DNA of 64,000 nt from Clostridium transplantifaecale (lineage in GTDB: Bacteria > Bacillota > Clostridia > Lachnospirales > Lachnospiraceae). Both the position numbers and the translations under genes were made by a program. The DNA lies in the NCBI RefSeq assembly GCF_900626075.1, contig NZ_UYZY01000007.1:124001-188000 (forward strand), written 5' to 3'. How positions within the stretch are numbered: position 1 is the first letter of the stretch; each line of letters begins with the position of its first letter. Under the pieces are notes generated by a model. The model was not told the origin of the DNA. It was given only the letters and a program-made list of their open reading frames with translations, and searched no databases. Below are positions 8,602 through 17,444 of this stretch, one piece after another.

Positions 8602-9720
8602 TTAAACTTCTGCATTATCCGCTTCCGGTTCATCAAATCCAAGAATCATGCCGGCAGCAAAGCTTACGCCCAGCGCGATCAATCCCGTGATGACGGCATG
8701 GACCAGGTTCATTGCGTTCTGTACATCCATGAAAATGAGGATGGAGGCTGCGGCAGGAGGCACGAAGGAAAATGCCCGGACCGTTACAAGGCCGGCATAC
8801 AGGCCTGCGGCGGCGCTGCCGATCAGGGCGGCAATCATGGGTCTTTTGTAGCGGAAATTAGAGTAAGTGGATGGTTCGCTGGCGCCGCTTAATACGGCTG
8901 TGATTCCCATTCCGAAACACTGTTCCTTTCGCTTCTTATCCTTTGCCCTGACGGCGGTGGCCAGACAGGCGCCTCCCTGGGATACGTTTACGCAGAGCAG
9001 AGAAATGATACACAGCGCTTCATATCCGTTCAGTCCCACGGTAGAGATGGCGTCCAGAATGAAAGGCCACTGCATGCCGCACATGTTTAAGAACGGGAAC
9101 ATAACTGCGAAACAGATTTCCGCAAGCACATGGTTGACCGACTGAATCCACATGACAAAGGCGCGGATCAGCTCTGCGATTCCGTTGCCGATTGGTCCGA
9201 TCACAATCACTGCGAGAAGTGAGGAGAGCAGCAGGACCAGCATTTGACCGAAGAAATTAAACAGGCTTTCCGGCAGCCGTTTTTCCACCTCGCGGTAGAG
9301 CAGCCCCATGACCCATACGAGAAGAATAATAGGCAATACGCTGTAGCTGTATGTAACGTCCGAGACAGGAAGGCCGAAAAAGGAGACGGCGCCCCCTGAA
9401 AACAGACTCAGAAAGTCCGGTGAAAACATGATTCCAACCGCGGCTACGGGGAGCAGGGCGGGAAGCTTGAAATACTTTGCCGCAGATACCGCCACCTCAA
9501 AGGGGAGAAAGTAGTAAGGGGCGTCTCCGATGGCGCTTAATATTGTGTAGGTCTGGCTCCCGGAGGGGAGGACGCCGCAGAGCGTCAGGATAATAATCAG
9601 GACCTTAATCAGACCTCCTGCCATAATCAGGGGAATGACCGGGATCATGCATTCCTGTATTGCCTTCATAATTCCCTGTAGAATGCGCAGGCCTGTGTTT
9701 TTTTCTTGTACCTGAGTCAT
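8602..9720 (-). CDS. Orphan PTS EIIC-like membrane permease (glucose/beta-glucoside family)
   Basis: A 372-residue, strongly hydrophobic protein with about ten membrane segments, matching the EIIC domain of PTS glucose-superfamily permeases. The usual GITEPAI-type motif is degenerate (LSGASEPSTYSNFRYKRP), and near residue 210 there is PFLNMCGMQWPF. No EIIB domain (phosphorylated Cys) or EIIA domain (phosphorylated His) is fused, and none is encoded nearby. It must therefore borrow B and A domains, or act as a facilitator without phosphorylation. It sits downstream of a sugar-binding lipoprotein and a YesMN-type two-component system. The ribosome site is weak (CAGGAAAA). Confidence 0.8.
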   Translation of the reverse strand: MTQVQEKNTGLRILQGIMKAIQECMIPVIPLIMAGGLIKVLIIILTLCGVLPSGSQTYTILSAIGDAPYYFLPFEVAVSAAKYFKLPALLPVAAVGIMFSPDFLSLFSGGAVSFFGLPVSDVTYSYSVLPIILLVWVMGLLYREVEKRLPESLFNFFGQMLVLLLSSLLAVIVIGPIGNGIAELIRAFVMWIQSVNHVLAEICFAVMFPFLNMCGMQWPFILDAISTVGLNGYEALCIISLLCVNVSQGGACLATAVRAKDKKRKEQCFGMGITAVLSGASEPSTYSNFRYKRPMIAALIGSAAAGLYAGLVTVRAFSFVPPAAASILIFMDVQNAMNLVHAVITGLIALGVSFAAGMILGFDEPEADNAEV

Positions 9721-9822
9721 AATAAATTTTTCCTGTAACTATTCAGATTCCGGATAGTTATTTTTCCTTTCATTTTTTTATCCTCAGGTGATAACGCATC
9801 AGCCAGGGCCCTTGGAGAAGGT

Positions 9823-10863
9823 TCACCACGAAAGATCATGTTCCAGATAATAATCTGCATTTTCCACCGTGATGGTATCGGTGGGTTCATAATAAAAATC
9901 GTTTAAAGTTTTTCCGTCCAGATAGCCGCAGAGATATTCAATTCCATCCAGAATCATGGACGGATGCTGCAGGACAGTCCCGTGAATGCCTCCTTCTGCC
10001 ATGATTTTGAGCGTGCTTTTCTGGCCGTCGATGCCTACGACTGCGATTTGTCCGTCTGCCCCGGCCTCGCGGAGCGCCTGGTAACATCCTTCCGCCATAT
10101 TGTCGTTCTGGCAGATGACACCGTCTATGTTATCGTAAATCCGGAGACAGTCCTCCATCACGCTTTTTGCATTTTTTACCGTAAACTCACCGTCATATTC
10201 ACCGAGAACATGAATCCGGCTGCTTCCGGCGAGCACATCCGCAATTGCCTGGCCGCGGTCGATTGTACCCGAGGAATCAGGAATCCCGGTGAGCTGGATG
10301 ACATTCCACTCCTCTTTATCGGGAAAACGCTCCTCCAGTATCTGCAAAAACAGCAGGGCGGCTTCTTTTCCCATGGAGTAGTGATCAGCTCCCACAAAAC
10401 TTACAACCCGGGCGGAGGGTGAGCTGCGGATGCGGTTATCCACGGTGATAACAGGAATACCCTTTGTATTTGCGTATTCGACCGAGGAGAGGCAGCTCTC
10501 CATTGTGTTCGGAACGAGTACAATTCCGTCTACGCCGCTGTCTGCCATGTTCAGGATATCCTGGTTCTGTTGTTTCTGGCTTCCGTCTGCATCGAATAGA
10601 ATAATCTCTGCCCGGAGACTCTCTCCGTTTTCCGGATATGCCTTTTCCACAAGCTCCTTCATTGCCTTCCGGTAAGCGAGCCGGGTGGTGGGCATGCTGA
10701 CTCCGATTGTATAATAGCCTTCTTTAACAGCCGGGGGTTCCGGCTGTTCTTCTCCGGCCCGGCTGCACCCTGCGATCGGCAGAAGAGACAGGAGTATCCC
10801 AAAGAAGTATAATTTATGAAGAACAGGCCTGATTTTACCAAATTGTAAATTTGTCTTTTTCAT
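9823..10863 (-). CDS. Sugar-binding lipoprotein (periplasmic-binding type 1, LacI/RbsB-like)
   Basis: A 346-residue lipoprotein: a basic start (MKKTNLQFGKIRPVLHKLY), a hydrophobic segment, then the lipobox PIAGC. The mature part shows the RbsB/Peripla_BP_4 pattern: YTIGVSMPTTRLAYRKAMKE, DGIVLVPNTMESC, GIPVITVDNRI and NDNMAEGCYQALREAG. Such proteins bind monosaccharides or autoinducer-like sugars. No ABC permease or ATPase lies beside it. Instead the upstream genes are a histidine kinase and response regulator, so the protein may deliver ligand to the kinase, as in three-component sensors; this is inference. A promoter-like TATAAT is found 30 bases upstream of its start region on the - strand. 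Confidence 0.88.
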   Translation of the reverse strand: MKKTNLQFGKIRPVLHKLYFFGILLSLLPIAGCSRAGEEQPEPPAVKEGYYTIGVSMPTTRLAYRKAMKELVEKAYPENGESLRAEIILFDADGSQKQQNQDILNMADSGVDGIVLVPNTMESCLSSVEYANTKGIPVITVDNRIRSSPSARVVSFVGADHYSMGKEAALLFLQILEERFPDKEEWNVIQLTGIPDSSGTIDRGQAIADVLAGSSRIHVLGEYDGEFTVKNAKSVMEDCLRIYDNIDGVICQNDNMAEGCYQALREAGADGQIAVVGIDGQKSTLKIMAEGGIHGTVLQHPSMILDGIEYLCGYLDGKTLNDFYYEPTDTITVENADYYLEHDLSW

Positions 10864-10894
10864 TTCTATCTTTCCGTCATTTTTGACTAAATTT

Positions 10895-10923
10895 ATTATA
10901 ACTGAAGTGAAAAATTGTTTAAA
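10895..10923 (-). promoter_or_regulatory. Candidate promoter for the sugar-binding lipoprotein gene
   Basis: On the - strand TATAAT (10900-10895) is preceded, at 17-base spacing, by TTTAAA (10923-10918), a poor -35 box. The region is embedded in an inverted repeat (next entry). A weak -35 with a flanking dyad is what an activator-dependent promoter would look like. Confidence 0.45.
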
Positions 10924-10941
10924 TACACCATTTTTTCACTT
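10905..10941. promoter_or_regulatory. Inverted repeat, candidate operator
   Basis: AAGTGAAAAAT (10905-10915) and ATTTTTTCACTT (10930-10941) form a near-perfect dyad overlapping the -35 region of the lipoprotein promoter. It is a plausible binding site for the adjacent AraC-type response regulator. Confidence 0.4.
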
Positions 10942-10971
10942 TTGCGTCTTTTATTTACTTTTTGCCTGCCG

Positions 10972-11829
10972 TTACTGTCCGATCAGCCACATGGCGTTTT
11001 CACGGTATTTGCTGGGAGTCGTGTTTTCAAGTCGTTTAAAGATTTTCAAAAAATGCTGGAAATTCGGATATCCGACCAAGTCTGCAACCTCGTACACCTT
11101 ATAGCCGGGATCGCGGAGCAGTTCTTTTGCCTTATCGACTCTCAACTTCTGAAGATATTTATTAAAACCGGTCCCCTCCACCTCGGTGAAGATCCGGGAC
11201 AGATAGGACGGGTTAATGTAGACCTGGGCCGCGACCTGTTCAAGGGAAAGTCTCTCTCCATAGTGAAGCTGGATATATTCTTTGGCCAGGCGGACAATTG
11301 CGCTTTTGCGGCCGCTTACCTCCGGCGGCAGTTCCTCCGAAGATTCGGGTGATTCACAGCCGGTCTCCTCCTCATCCGGAGGCAGTGGAAAAGGAGAGGA
11401 GTGGTTTTGAAGGCCGTTTCGAAGCAGTTCCATCTGCTCGCGTTCTTCGATTTTTTCCAGACATCTTGTCACTGCTTCGAACAGTGCGTCGGCGGAGGCC
11501 GGTTTGAGCAGGTACTCAACGACACGGCCGCTGGAGAGCATTCTGCGGGCTGCTTCAAAATCACTGTATCCGCTGAGTCCTATCACGGCGATATCGTATT
11601 TTCTCCGGCAGATTTCCTCTAAGAGCATGACTCCGTCCATACCCGGCATCCGGATATCAAGGATCATGATATCCGGTTTAGCTGTTTCCATGATCCGAAG
11701 GGCGTCCAGACCGTTTTCAGCCTCGTAAAGCGCCGTGATTCCCAGACGTTCCCATTCAATTTGCTGCAAAGCATATTTTCTGGCGGCTGGTTCATCGTCC
11801 ACGACTATCATTCTATATTTTCGCTGCAT
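10972..11829 (-). CDS. AraC-type response regulator (YesN family)
   Basis: A 285-residue regulator. The N-terminal receiver domain shows VVDDEPAARKYAL (acidic pocket), the phospho-acceptor Asp in MILDIRMPGMDG near residue 56, and a conserved Lys in LLKPA. The C-terminal AraC DNA-binding domain has two helix-turn-helix units, the second with VGYPNFQHFLKIFKR.LENTTPSKYR. It overlaps the end of the kinase gene by 22 bases, so the two are translationally linked. AAAGGAG gives a good start. It probably controls the downstream lipoprotein, EIIC and cyclase genes. Confidence 0.93.
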   Translation of the reverse strand: MQRKYRMIVVDDEPAARKYALQQIEWERLGITALYEAENGLDALRIMETAKPDIMILDIRMPGMDGVMLLEEICRRKYDIAVIGLSGYSDFEAARRMLSSGRVVEYLLKPASADALFEAVTRCLEKIEEREQMELLRNGLQNHSSPFPLPPDEEETGCESPESSEELPPEVSGRKSAIVRLAKEYIQLHYGERLSLEQVAAQVYINPSYLSRIFTEVEGTGFNKYLQKLRVDKAKELLRDPGYKVYEVADLVGYPNFQHFLKIFKRLENTTPSKYRENAMWLIGQ

Positions 11830-13604
11830 TTGTTTCTCCTTTCAAGCGGCACTTCTAATATCACGGTGGTACCTAGTCCCGGCCGGCTTTCCATTGTAAT
11901 GCCGTAGTCCTCCCCATAGGTGATTCGGATCTGTTCCCTGATATTGCGCAGGGCATAGCCTTTACCGCGGACATGGTCAAAGGCGGTCATTTCGGAGAGC
12001 ACTTCCCTGCATGTTTCATCCGACATGCCGATCCCGTCATCCTGCACGGTGAAGCGGAGTCTCGTACCTGCTTTTTGGAAATTGATTCGGAGGCGGTGGT
12101 TTCCGGGTTTCTTTTCAAAGCCGTGGACAATGGCGTTTTCTACGATTGGCTGGTACAACTGCTTTAATGAGATATAAGAGTCCATATCGGGAAAGGTTTC
12201 TATCCGGCATTCCATAGCCTGTCCGTAACGCATCTGTTGGATCTGCAGGTAGGCATGGAGCAATTTAAGAATCTCATTCAAGGGGATTTTTTCCTGCCCC
12301 CCAGCCAGATTCAGGCGGAAATACTGGGACAGCTTCAAAATCATGGCGGCGGAAACATTTGCCTTCTCTTCGTCTGCCTTGCAGTAAATCGTGTTCAGGG
12401 TATTGTATAAAAAGTGTTCGTCCATCTGGGACTGGAGAGAAGAGAGTTCCGCCTGTTTGCGGAGGAGCTGCTGCACATAGACCTCATCGATCAGCTTCTT
12501 CAGCCGGATGATCATATGATCGTAGGCATGAAGCACAAGGCCGATTTCATTTTTGCCTCCGGAAAAGCCGAGGGGTTCCAGCTGCCCTTTTTCCATCAGT
12601 TCCATTTTCTTCTGTAGTTTTCCAAGGGGCCGGACCACCAGAAAATAGAGGATCAGTGACCCGAGCAGAACGCCGGCCAGACCGGAAATAAGCAGGATGG
12701 CGATAAATTTGCGGTCTGCAATGCCCGTATAAATCAGCTGTTCCGGGACTGCGCACATATATTTCCAGCCGTCCTCGAGAGAATTATAGTAACAGACCAG
12801 CCATCGCCGCCCATCGGCTTCGGCAAAATAGCTGCCCGTATTTTCCGTTTTGGAGTAAGCTTCCCTGAACAGAGGATTCTCTGCCAGCGTTTCATCCGGC
12901 ATAATGGAGCCGTCGTCCGGGGCGTCGCAGTAGAGAAGGCGCCCCTGATAGGAGCCGATTACGTTCAGGCTCCCCTCCCGGCCGCGCAGGCCTGCCGTGA
13001 TATTTTCCAAATACCCGTTCTTCAGCACGCAAACAAGGGAAGCGCCGCCGGTATTTTCACCGCCCGGGATGGCTCTCCAGCAGGCCAGGCGTGTCTCACC
13101 GTTTTCACCGGAGGGGAGCAGGGACCAGGTGGTCTGGCCCTGCATGCCGTCAAGCCAGGCCTGGTAAAGAAAACGTCCCCTTCCTTTCGGATCCGGAAGC
13201 TTTTCGTCCGGGTCGGACGAAAGGACAGAGGGTGGGTTATCTGAAACGAGATACATATGTTCAATATAGCTGTTTGGCCAGGAACTCTGTCCCAGGGCAA
13301 GGAGAAGGCCGCTTTGGAGTCCTGGTTCCCACGGGGATTTGAGATACTTTTTTAAAAGTTCCAGAAATTCTCTGTTTCCCGACAGCGTTTTACCGGTGTT
13401 TTCAAGCTCTTTCATGACGTCCTGCATCAGCAGGGAGGTTTCATAGAGTCGTTCCGCCGTCTGAGTTTCGGCCGCTTTCAACTGTGCCTGCCTGGACGTG
13501 CCGATATCGTAGGAGCCGAACGCAGCGGCAGGAATCAGAATGATGAGAAAAACAATCATCGGAATCTGAATCTGGATTTTTTGATACCAAGGAATTTTTT
13601 GCAT
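11808..13604 (-). CDS. Sensor histidine kinase (YesM family)
   Basis: A 598-residue membrane kinase: a first membrane helix near residues 13-30 (IPMIVFLIILIPAAAFG), a large extracellular sensor (Cache-like, about 30-280), and a second helix (FIAILLISGLAGVLLGSLILYF). A HAMP segment follows, then the His_kinase block. The phospho-acceptor motif reads MDEHFLYNTLN rather than the usual INPHFLYNTLN; the His is kept. ATP-binding landmarks are PIVENAIVHGFEKK (N box) and DDGIGM (G1). The start at 13604 follows GAGGTG. It is first in its operon, with a promoter at 13655-13683. Confidence 0.93.
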   Translation of the reverse strand: MQKIPWYQKIQIQIPMIVFLIILIPAAAFGSYDIGTSRQAQLKAAETQTAERLYETSLLMQDVMKELENTGKTLSGNREFLELLKKYLKSPWEPGLQSGLLLALGQSSWPNSYIEHMYLVSDNPPSVLSSDPDEKLPDPKGRGRFLYQAWLDGMQGQTTWSLLPSGENGETRLACWRAIPGGENTGGASLVCVLKNGYLENITAGLRGREGSLNVIGSYQGRLLYCDAPDDGSIMPDETLAENPLFREAYSKTENTGSYFAEADGRRWLVCYYNSLEDGWKYMCAVPEQLIYTGIADRKFIAILLISGLAGVLLGSLILYFLVVRPLGKLQKKMELMEKGQLEPLGFSGGKNEIGLVLHAYDHMIIRLKKLIDEVYVQQLLRKQAELSSLQSQMDEHFLYNTLNTIYCKADEEKANVSAAMILKLSQYFRLNLAGGQEKIPLNEILKLLHAYLQIQQMRYGQAMECRIETFPDMDSYISLKQLYQPIVENAIVHGFEKKPGNHRLRINFQKAGTRLRFTVQDDGIGMSDETCREVLSEMTAFDHVRGKGYALRNIREQIRITYGEDYGITMESRPGLGTTVILEVPLERRNKCSENIE

Positions 13605-13654
13605 TTTTTCACCTCACCCCATTTTTGTAAAGAAAAATACCTGATTTGGCATTT

Positions 13655-13683
13655 ATTTTAGCGTATTCCGGAATAAAGTACAA
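13655..13683 (-). promoter_or_regulatory. Promoter of the histidine-kinase operon
   Basis: On the - strand TTGTAC (13683-13678), a 17-base spacer and TAAAAT (13660-13655) fit a sigmaA promoter about 50 bases upstream of the kinase start. Confidence 0.6.
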
Positions 13684-13764
13684 GACAGTCTCCCTGCTTT
13701 CCGGGACTGAGGTTAAGAAATGATAAATTTTGTAAATAATTTGGAAATATTTCTGGAAAACCCC

Positions 13765-13792
13765 TTTACTAGAGGAAAGTTTATGTTATAAT
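13765..13792 (+). promoter_or_regulatory. Promoter of ppdK
   Basis: TTTACT (13765-13770), a 16-base spacer and a perfect TATAAT (13787-13792) point toward ppdK. Initiation near 13799 would give a leader of about 365 bases, unusually long for a single enzyme gene. Confidence 0.65.
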
Positions 13793-13799
13793 ATTCACG

Positions 13800-14165
13800 A
13801 TGGGCGGATTGAGCAGGCGCATATCCAGATACCCATTGCAGCGTCATGTATGCATGTAAGCAGCAGTGGACATCTGGATATGCGCCTGTAAGAGTGGGAC
13901 CTGAGCGTGCATTTAAGCGCCTATTGAGTAAAAAAGCTCCGCGCGGATGCACATTTGCGCGAAGATGCAGTACGCCGCAAAGCGGCCGCACGCGGGTCCG
14001 GAAGCCGGGCTCTTTACTTTTGGGAAAATAGACGTTTAAATGTGCGCTTGCGAGAGCGTACCGCAGACGGACAGGCGAGGAACTTCAGTCTGTGGGCAGT
14101 CTCAATCCACGTCTCATCAAAACATGTAAATGTTAAACATATAAACTTTAGGAGGAAGAAAACTT
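13800..14165 (+). ncRNA. Long structured 5' leader of ppdK (candidate regulatory RNA)
   Basis: This 366-base stretch has no credible gene and is richer in G+C than its surroundings. Domain 1 is a perfect 17-bp stem, 13814-13830 with 13872-13888. Domain 2 is closed by a 15-bp stem with three G-U pairs, 13905-13919 with 14033-14047; it encloses smaller hairpins CGCGC/GCGCG (13940-13944, 13957-13961) and GCCGC-AAA-GCGGC (13974-13986). The region then becomes unstructured and AT-rich before AGGAGG at about 14150 and the ATG at 14166. This is the layout of a cis-regulatory RNA, but no known riboswitch consensus is recognised, and a repeat-derived hairpin remains possible. Confidence 0.45.
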
Positions 14166-16796
14166 ATGGCAAAATGGGTTTATAAGTTCGAAGAAGGCAG
14201 TGCGGCAATGAGAAACCTTCTCGGAGGCAAAGGCTGCAACCTTGCAGAGATGACCAACTTAGGAATGCCGATTCCACAGGGCTTCACAGTAACAACAGAG
14301 GCTTGTACAGATTACTACAACAGTGGAAAACAGATCACACAGGAAATTCAGGATCAGATTTTCGAAGCAATTACCTGGTTAGAGAGTATCAATGGTAAGA
14401 AATTCGGCGATACGGAAGATCCGTTACTTGTATCTGTACGTTCCGGTGCACGTGCATCCATGCCTGGTATGATGGACACAATCCTGAACCTTGGCTTAAA
14501 TGACGTTGCGGTAGAAGGCTTTGCAAAGAAGACAGGAAATCCAAGATTTGCATATGATTCTTACAGAAGATTTATCCAGATGTATTCCGACGTAGTTATG
14601 GAAGTTCCGAAGTCCCATTTCGAGAAAATCATCGATGCGATGAAAGAAGAAAAAGGCGTACACTTCGATACAGACTTAACTGCCGATGACTTAAAAGAAC
14701 TGGCAGCCAAATTCAAAGCTGTTTACAAAGAAGCTATGAACGGCGAAGAGTTTCCACAGGAGCCGAAGGATCAGTTAATGGGCGCTGTTAAAGCCGTATT
14801 CCGTTCCTGGGACAACCCGCGTGCCATCGTTTACCGCCGTATGAATGATATCCCTGGCGATTGGGGTACCGCAGTAAACGTACAGACTATGGTATTCGGT
14901 AACAAGGGTGAGACAAGCGGTACAGGCGTTGCCTTTACACGTAACCCATCCACAGGTGAAAAAGGCATTTACGGTGAGTACCTGATCAATGCACAGGGCG
15001 AGGACGTTGTTGCAGGCGTTCGTACACCACAGCCAATTACCCAGTTAGAGAACGATATGCCTGACTGCTACAAACAGTTCATGGATCTGGCTATGAAGCT
15101 GGAGAAACATTTCCGTGATATGCAGGATATGGAGTTCACAATTGAAGAAGGCAAACTTTACTTCTTACAGACACGTAACGGCAAGAGAACAGCTCCGGCT
15201 GCACTTCAGATTGCCTGCGATTTAGTAGACGAAGGCATGATCACAGAGGAAGAGGCTGTTTGCAGAATTGAAGCAAAATCCCTTGATCAGTTACTTCACC
15301 CGACATTCAACCCGGCGGCATTAAAGGCCGGCGAAGTCATCGGTTCCGCTCTTCCTGCATCACCAGGCGCTGCAGCAGGTAAAGTTTACTTTACTGCTGA
15401 CGAAGCAAAAGCAGCAGGCAAAGGCGGCAGAGGCGAGCGCGTAATCCTGGTTCGTCTGGAGACTTCTCCAGAGGATATCGAGGGTATGCATGCAGCTCAG
15501 GGTATCCTGACTGTCCGCGGCGGTATGACAAGCCACGCAGCCGTAGTTGCACGTGGTATGGGTACATGCTGTGTATCCGGATGCGGCGAGATCAAGATCG
15601 ATGAGGAGGCTAAGACCTTCACACTCGGCGGACATACCTTCCATGAGGGAGATTACATCTCCTTAGACGGTTCCACCGGTAAGATTTACAAGGGCGATAT
15701 CGAGACACAGGAAGCTTCCGTAAGCGGAAACTTTGAGCGTATCATGGTATGGGCCGACAAGTTCAGAACCTTAAAAGTTCGTACAAATGCCGACACACCG
15801 GCTGATACTTTAAATGCTGTAAAACTGGGTGCAGAGGGCATCGGCCTTTGCCGTACGGAGCATATGTTCTTCGAAGCCGACAGAATTATGAAGATCAGAA
15901 AGATGATCCTTTCCGAAACAGTAGAAGCAAGAGAAGAAGCGCTGAACGAATTAATCCCATTCCAGAAGGGTGACTTCAAGGCAATGTACAAAGCCCTGGA
16001 AGGCAGACCAATGACAGTTCGTTACCTGGATCCGCCGCTGCATGAGTTTGTTCCTCATACAGAAGAAGAGCAGGCTGAACTGGCTAAGAACATGGGTCTT
16101 ACCTTAGCAGAAGTAAAAGCAAAAGTTGACGAATTACACGAGTTCAACCCAATGATGGGTCATCGTGGCTGCCGTCTTGCAGTTACCTATCCGGAGATTG
16201 CAAAGATGCAGACAAGAGCCGTTATGGAAGCTGCTATCGAAGTAAAAGAAGAGTGCGGATTTGATATCGTTCCAGAGATCATGATTCCGTTGGTAGGCGA
16301 GAAGAAAGAGCTTAAGTTCGTTAAGGACGTAGTAGTTGAAGTTGCCGAGCAGGTTAAGAAAGAGAAAAATTCTGACATGCAGTACCACATCGGTACCATG
16401 ATCGAGATTCCTCGTGCTGCTCTTACAGCAGACGCTATCGCTGAAGAGGCAGAGTTCTTCTCCTTCGGTACAAACGACTTAACACAGATGACATTCGGAT
16501 TCTCCCGTGATGATGCAGGCAAGTTCCTGGATTCTTACTACAAAGCAAAAATTTACGAGTCCGATCCATTCGCAAGACTTGACCAGACAGGTGTTGGCCA
16601 GTTAGTAGAGATGGCAGTTAAGAAAGGACGTCAGGCACGTCCTGACCTTAAGTGCGGTATCTGCGGCGAGCACGGCGGAGATCCGTCTTCTGTAGAGTTC
16701 TGCCACAAAGTAGGCCTTAACTACGTATCCTGCTCCCCATTCCGTGTGCCGATCGCACGTCTGGCAGCAGCTCAGGCAGCTCTGAATAACAAATAA
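14166..16796 (+). CDS. ppdK: Pyruvate, phosphate dikinase
   Basis: It interconverts ATP + phosphate + pyruvate and AMP + PPi + phosphoenolpyruvate. In anaerobic clostridia it is used in PPi-linked glycolysis and gluconeogenesis. The 876-residue protein has the three expected parts: an N-terminal nucleotide-binding domain (GGKGCNLAEM, SVRSGARASMPGMMDTILNLG), a central phosphohistidine domain with the catalytic His at about residue 457 (GGMTSHAAVVARG), and the C-terminal PEP/pyruvate barrel (GTNDLTQM, with the catalytic Cys in CGICGEHGGDP). From memory it is nearly identical to the crystallised [Clostridium] symbiosum enzyme apart from a short change around AAGKGGRGER. It stands alone with its own long leader and terminator. 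Confidence 0.98.
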   Translation: MAKWVYKFEEGSAAMRNLLGGKGCNLAEMTNLGMPIPQGFTVTTEACTDYYNSGKQITQEIQDQIFEAITWLESINGKKFGDTEDPLLVSVRSGARASMPGMMDTILNLGLNDVAVEGFAKKTGNPRFAYDSYRRFIQMYSDVVMEVPKSHFEKIIDAMKEEKGVHFDTDLTADDLKELAAKFKAVYKEAMNGEEFPQEPKDQLMGAVKAVFRSWDNPRAIVYRRMNDIPGDWGTAVNVQTMVFGNKGETSGTGVAFTRNPSTGEKGIYGEYLINAQGEDVVAGVRTPQPITQLENDMPDCYKQFMDLAMKLEKHFRDMQDMEFTIEEGKLYFLQTRNGKRTAPAALQIACDLVDEGMITEEEAVCRIEAKSLDQLLHPTFNPAALKAGEVIGSALPASPGAAAGKVYFTADEAKAAGKGGRGERVILVRLETSPEDIEGMHAAQGILTVRGGMTSHAAVVARGMGTCCVSGCGEIKIDEEAKTFTLGGHTFHEGDYISLDGSTGKIYKGDIETQEASVSGNFERIMVWADKFRTLKVRTNADTPADTLNAVKLGAEGIGLCRTEHMFFEADRIMKIRKMILSETVEAREEALNELIPFQKGDFKAMYKALEGRPMTVRYLDPPLHEFVPHTEEEQAELAKNMGLTLAEVKAKVDELHEFNPMMGHRGCRLAVTYPEIAKMQTRAVMEAAIEVKEECGFDIVPEIMIPLVGEKKELKFVKDVVVEVAEQVKKEKNSDMQYHIGTMIEIPRAALTADAIAEEAEFFSFGTNDLTQMTFGFSRDDAGKFLDSYYKAKIYESDPFARLDQTGVGQLVEMAVKKGRQARPDLKCGICGEHGGDPSSVEFCHKVGLNYVSCSPFRVPIARLAAAQAALNNK

Positions 16797-16835
16797 TTGC
16801 GCTTCACCGAGTATTCGGCGGGACAGCGAAATCAG

Positions 16836-16868
16836 GAGGTTCACCAGGTGACTGGTGGACCTCTTTTT
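16836..16868 (+). terminator. ppdK terminator
   Basis: GAGGTTCACCAG (16836-16847) pairs with CTGGTGGACCTC (16852-16863), with one wobble, over a 4-base loop and is followed by five T residues. Confidence 0.88.
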
Positions 16869-16937
16869 ATGGGGATTTGATTGAGAAATGAGGACGCCGC
16901 CGTCAGGCCGGGGACCGGGGTGGTGAGGGGGATCGAT

Positions 16938-17142
16938 GAGTCTTTCGTCCCGGGCGTCAGGGTGTCGCGGGCGGGGAATCCGGGCAGAAAAAGTTCCTCC
17001 GGGAAACGCTTGCGCTCGTTGGAGTACATATGGTACTAACCTCGAAAAGACCTCGGTAAGTACCAATGAACTCCCAGGTTCCCTCCGGAATCTTTTTCTC
17101 CCTTCTTCCCCGCAGGAAGGTTATGGCCGGGACGAAAGACTC
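16938..17142. repeat. Palindromic intergenic element, copy A (205 bp)
   Basis: The ends are perfect 16-base inverted repeats: GAGTCTTTCGTCCCGG (16938-16953) and its complement (17127-17142). The arms stay similar inward, with GGGGAATCCGGGCAGAAAAA on the left matching a GATTCCGGAGGG-like right arm, and an inner hairpin has GGTACT/AGTACC. It lies after ppdK in a 1.1-kb gene-free stretch. The homology to the other copies also extends outside the terminal repeat (GAGGACGCC...GGTGAGGG, from about 16888). No protein is encoded. Confidence 0.7.
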
Positions 17143-17443
17143 CGCCAAGATGTCTGCCCGGCCCCCGGCCTGCGGCGGCTGATCTGTCCTATTCTTTCAA
17201 TGGGGGAGGCGCTTGTCGCTGCCACTACGTCTCTATAAGAATGCCTGAAAACTACATCCTGTACACTATGAGACTATGTAAACTTATAATCTTAGAGCGT
17301 TTATTCTGATACTCTTTTTATGCATCCCAGGATATCGTCAGAATGTAAACTGGTTACGACTATATTGTGGCTGTGACAATACCACCTCCCCACTTGACGA
17401 AAGAGACAACCAGCCCCTGAAGCCGACGGGGCAATACCTTCGC
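17143..17443. other. Gene-free stretch between palindromic elements A and B
   Basis: About 300 bases without a convincing reading frame, ribosome site, terminator or promoter. Part is AT-rich (around 17250-17350). I see nothing functional in it. Confidence 0.5.
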
Positions 17444-17444
17444 T

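Noticed and set aside
13846-14185. Reading frames of 60-92 codons on both strands upstream of ppdK
   Set aside because: They lie within the stem-rich leader, have no ribosome sites, and mirror each other because the DNA is palindromic.
16602-17238. Several 60-150 codon frames after ppdK
   Set aside because: They run through ppdK in the wrong frame or through palindromic copy A; no start signals and atypical composition.
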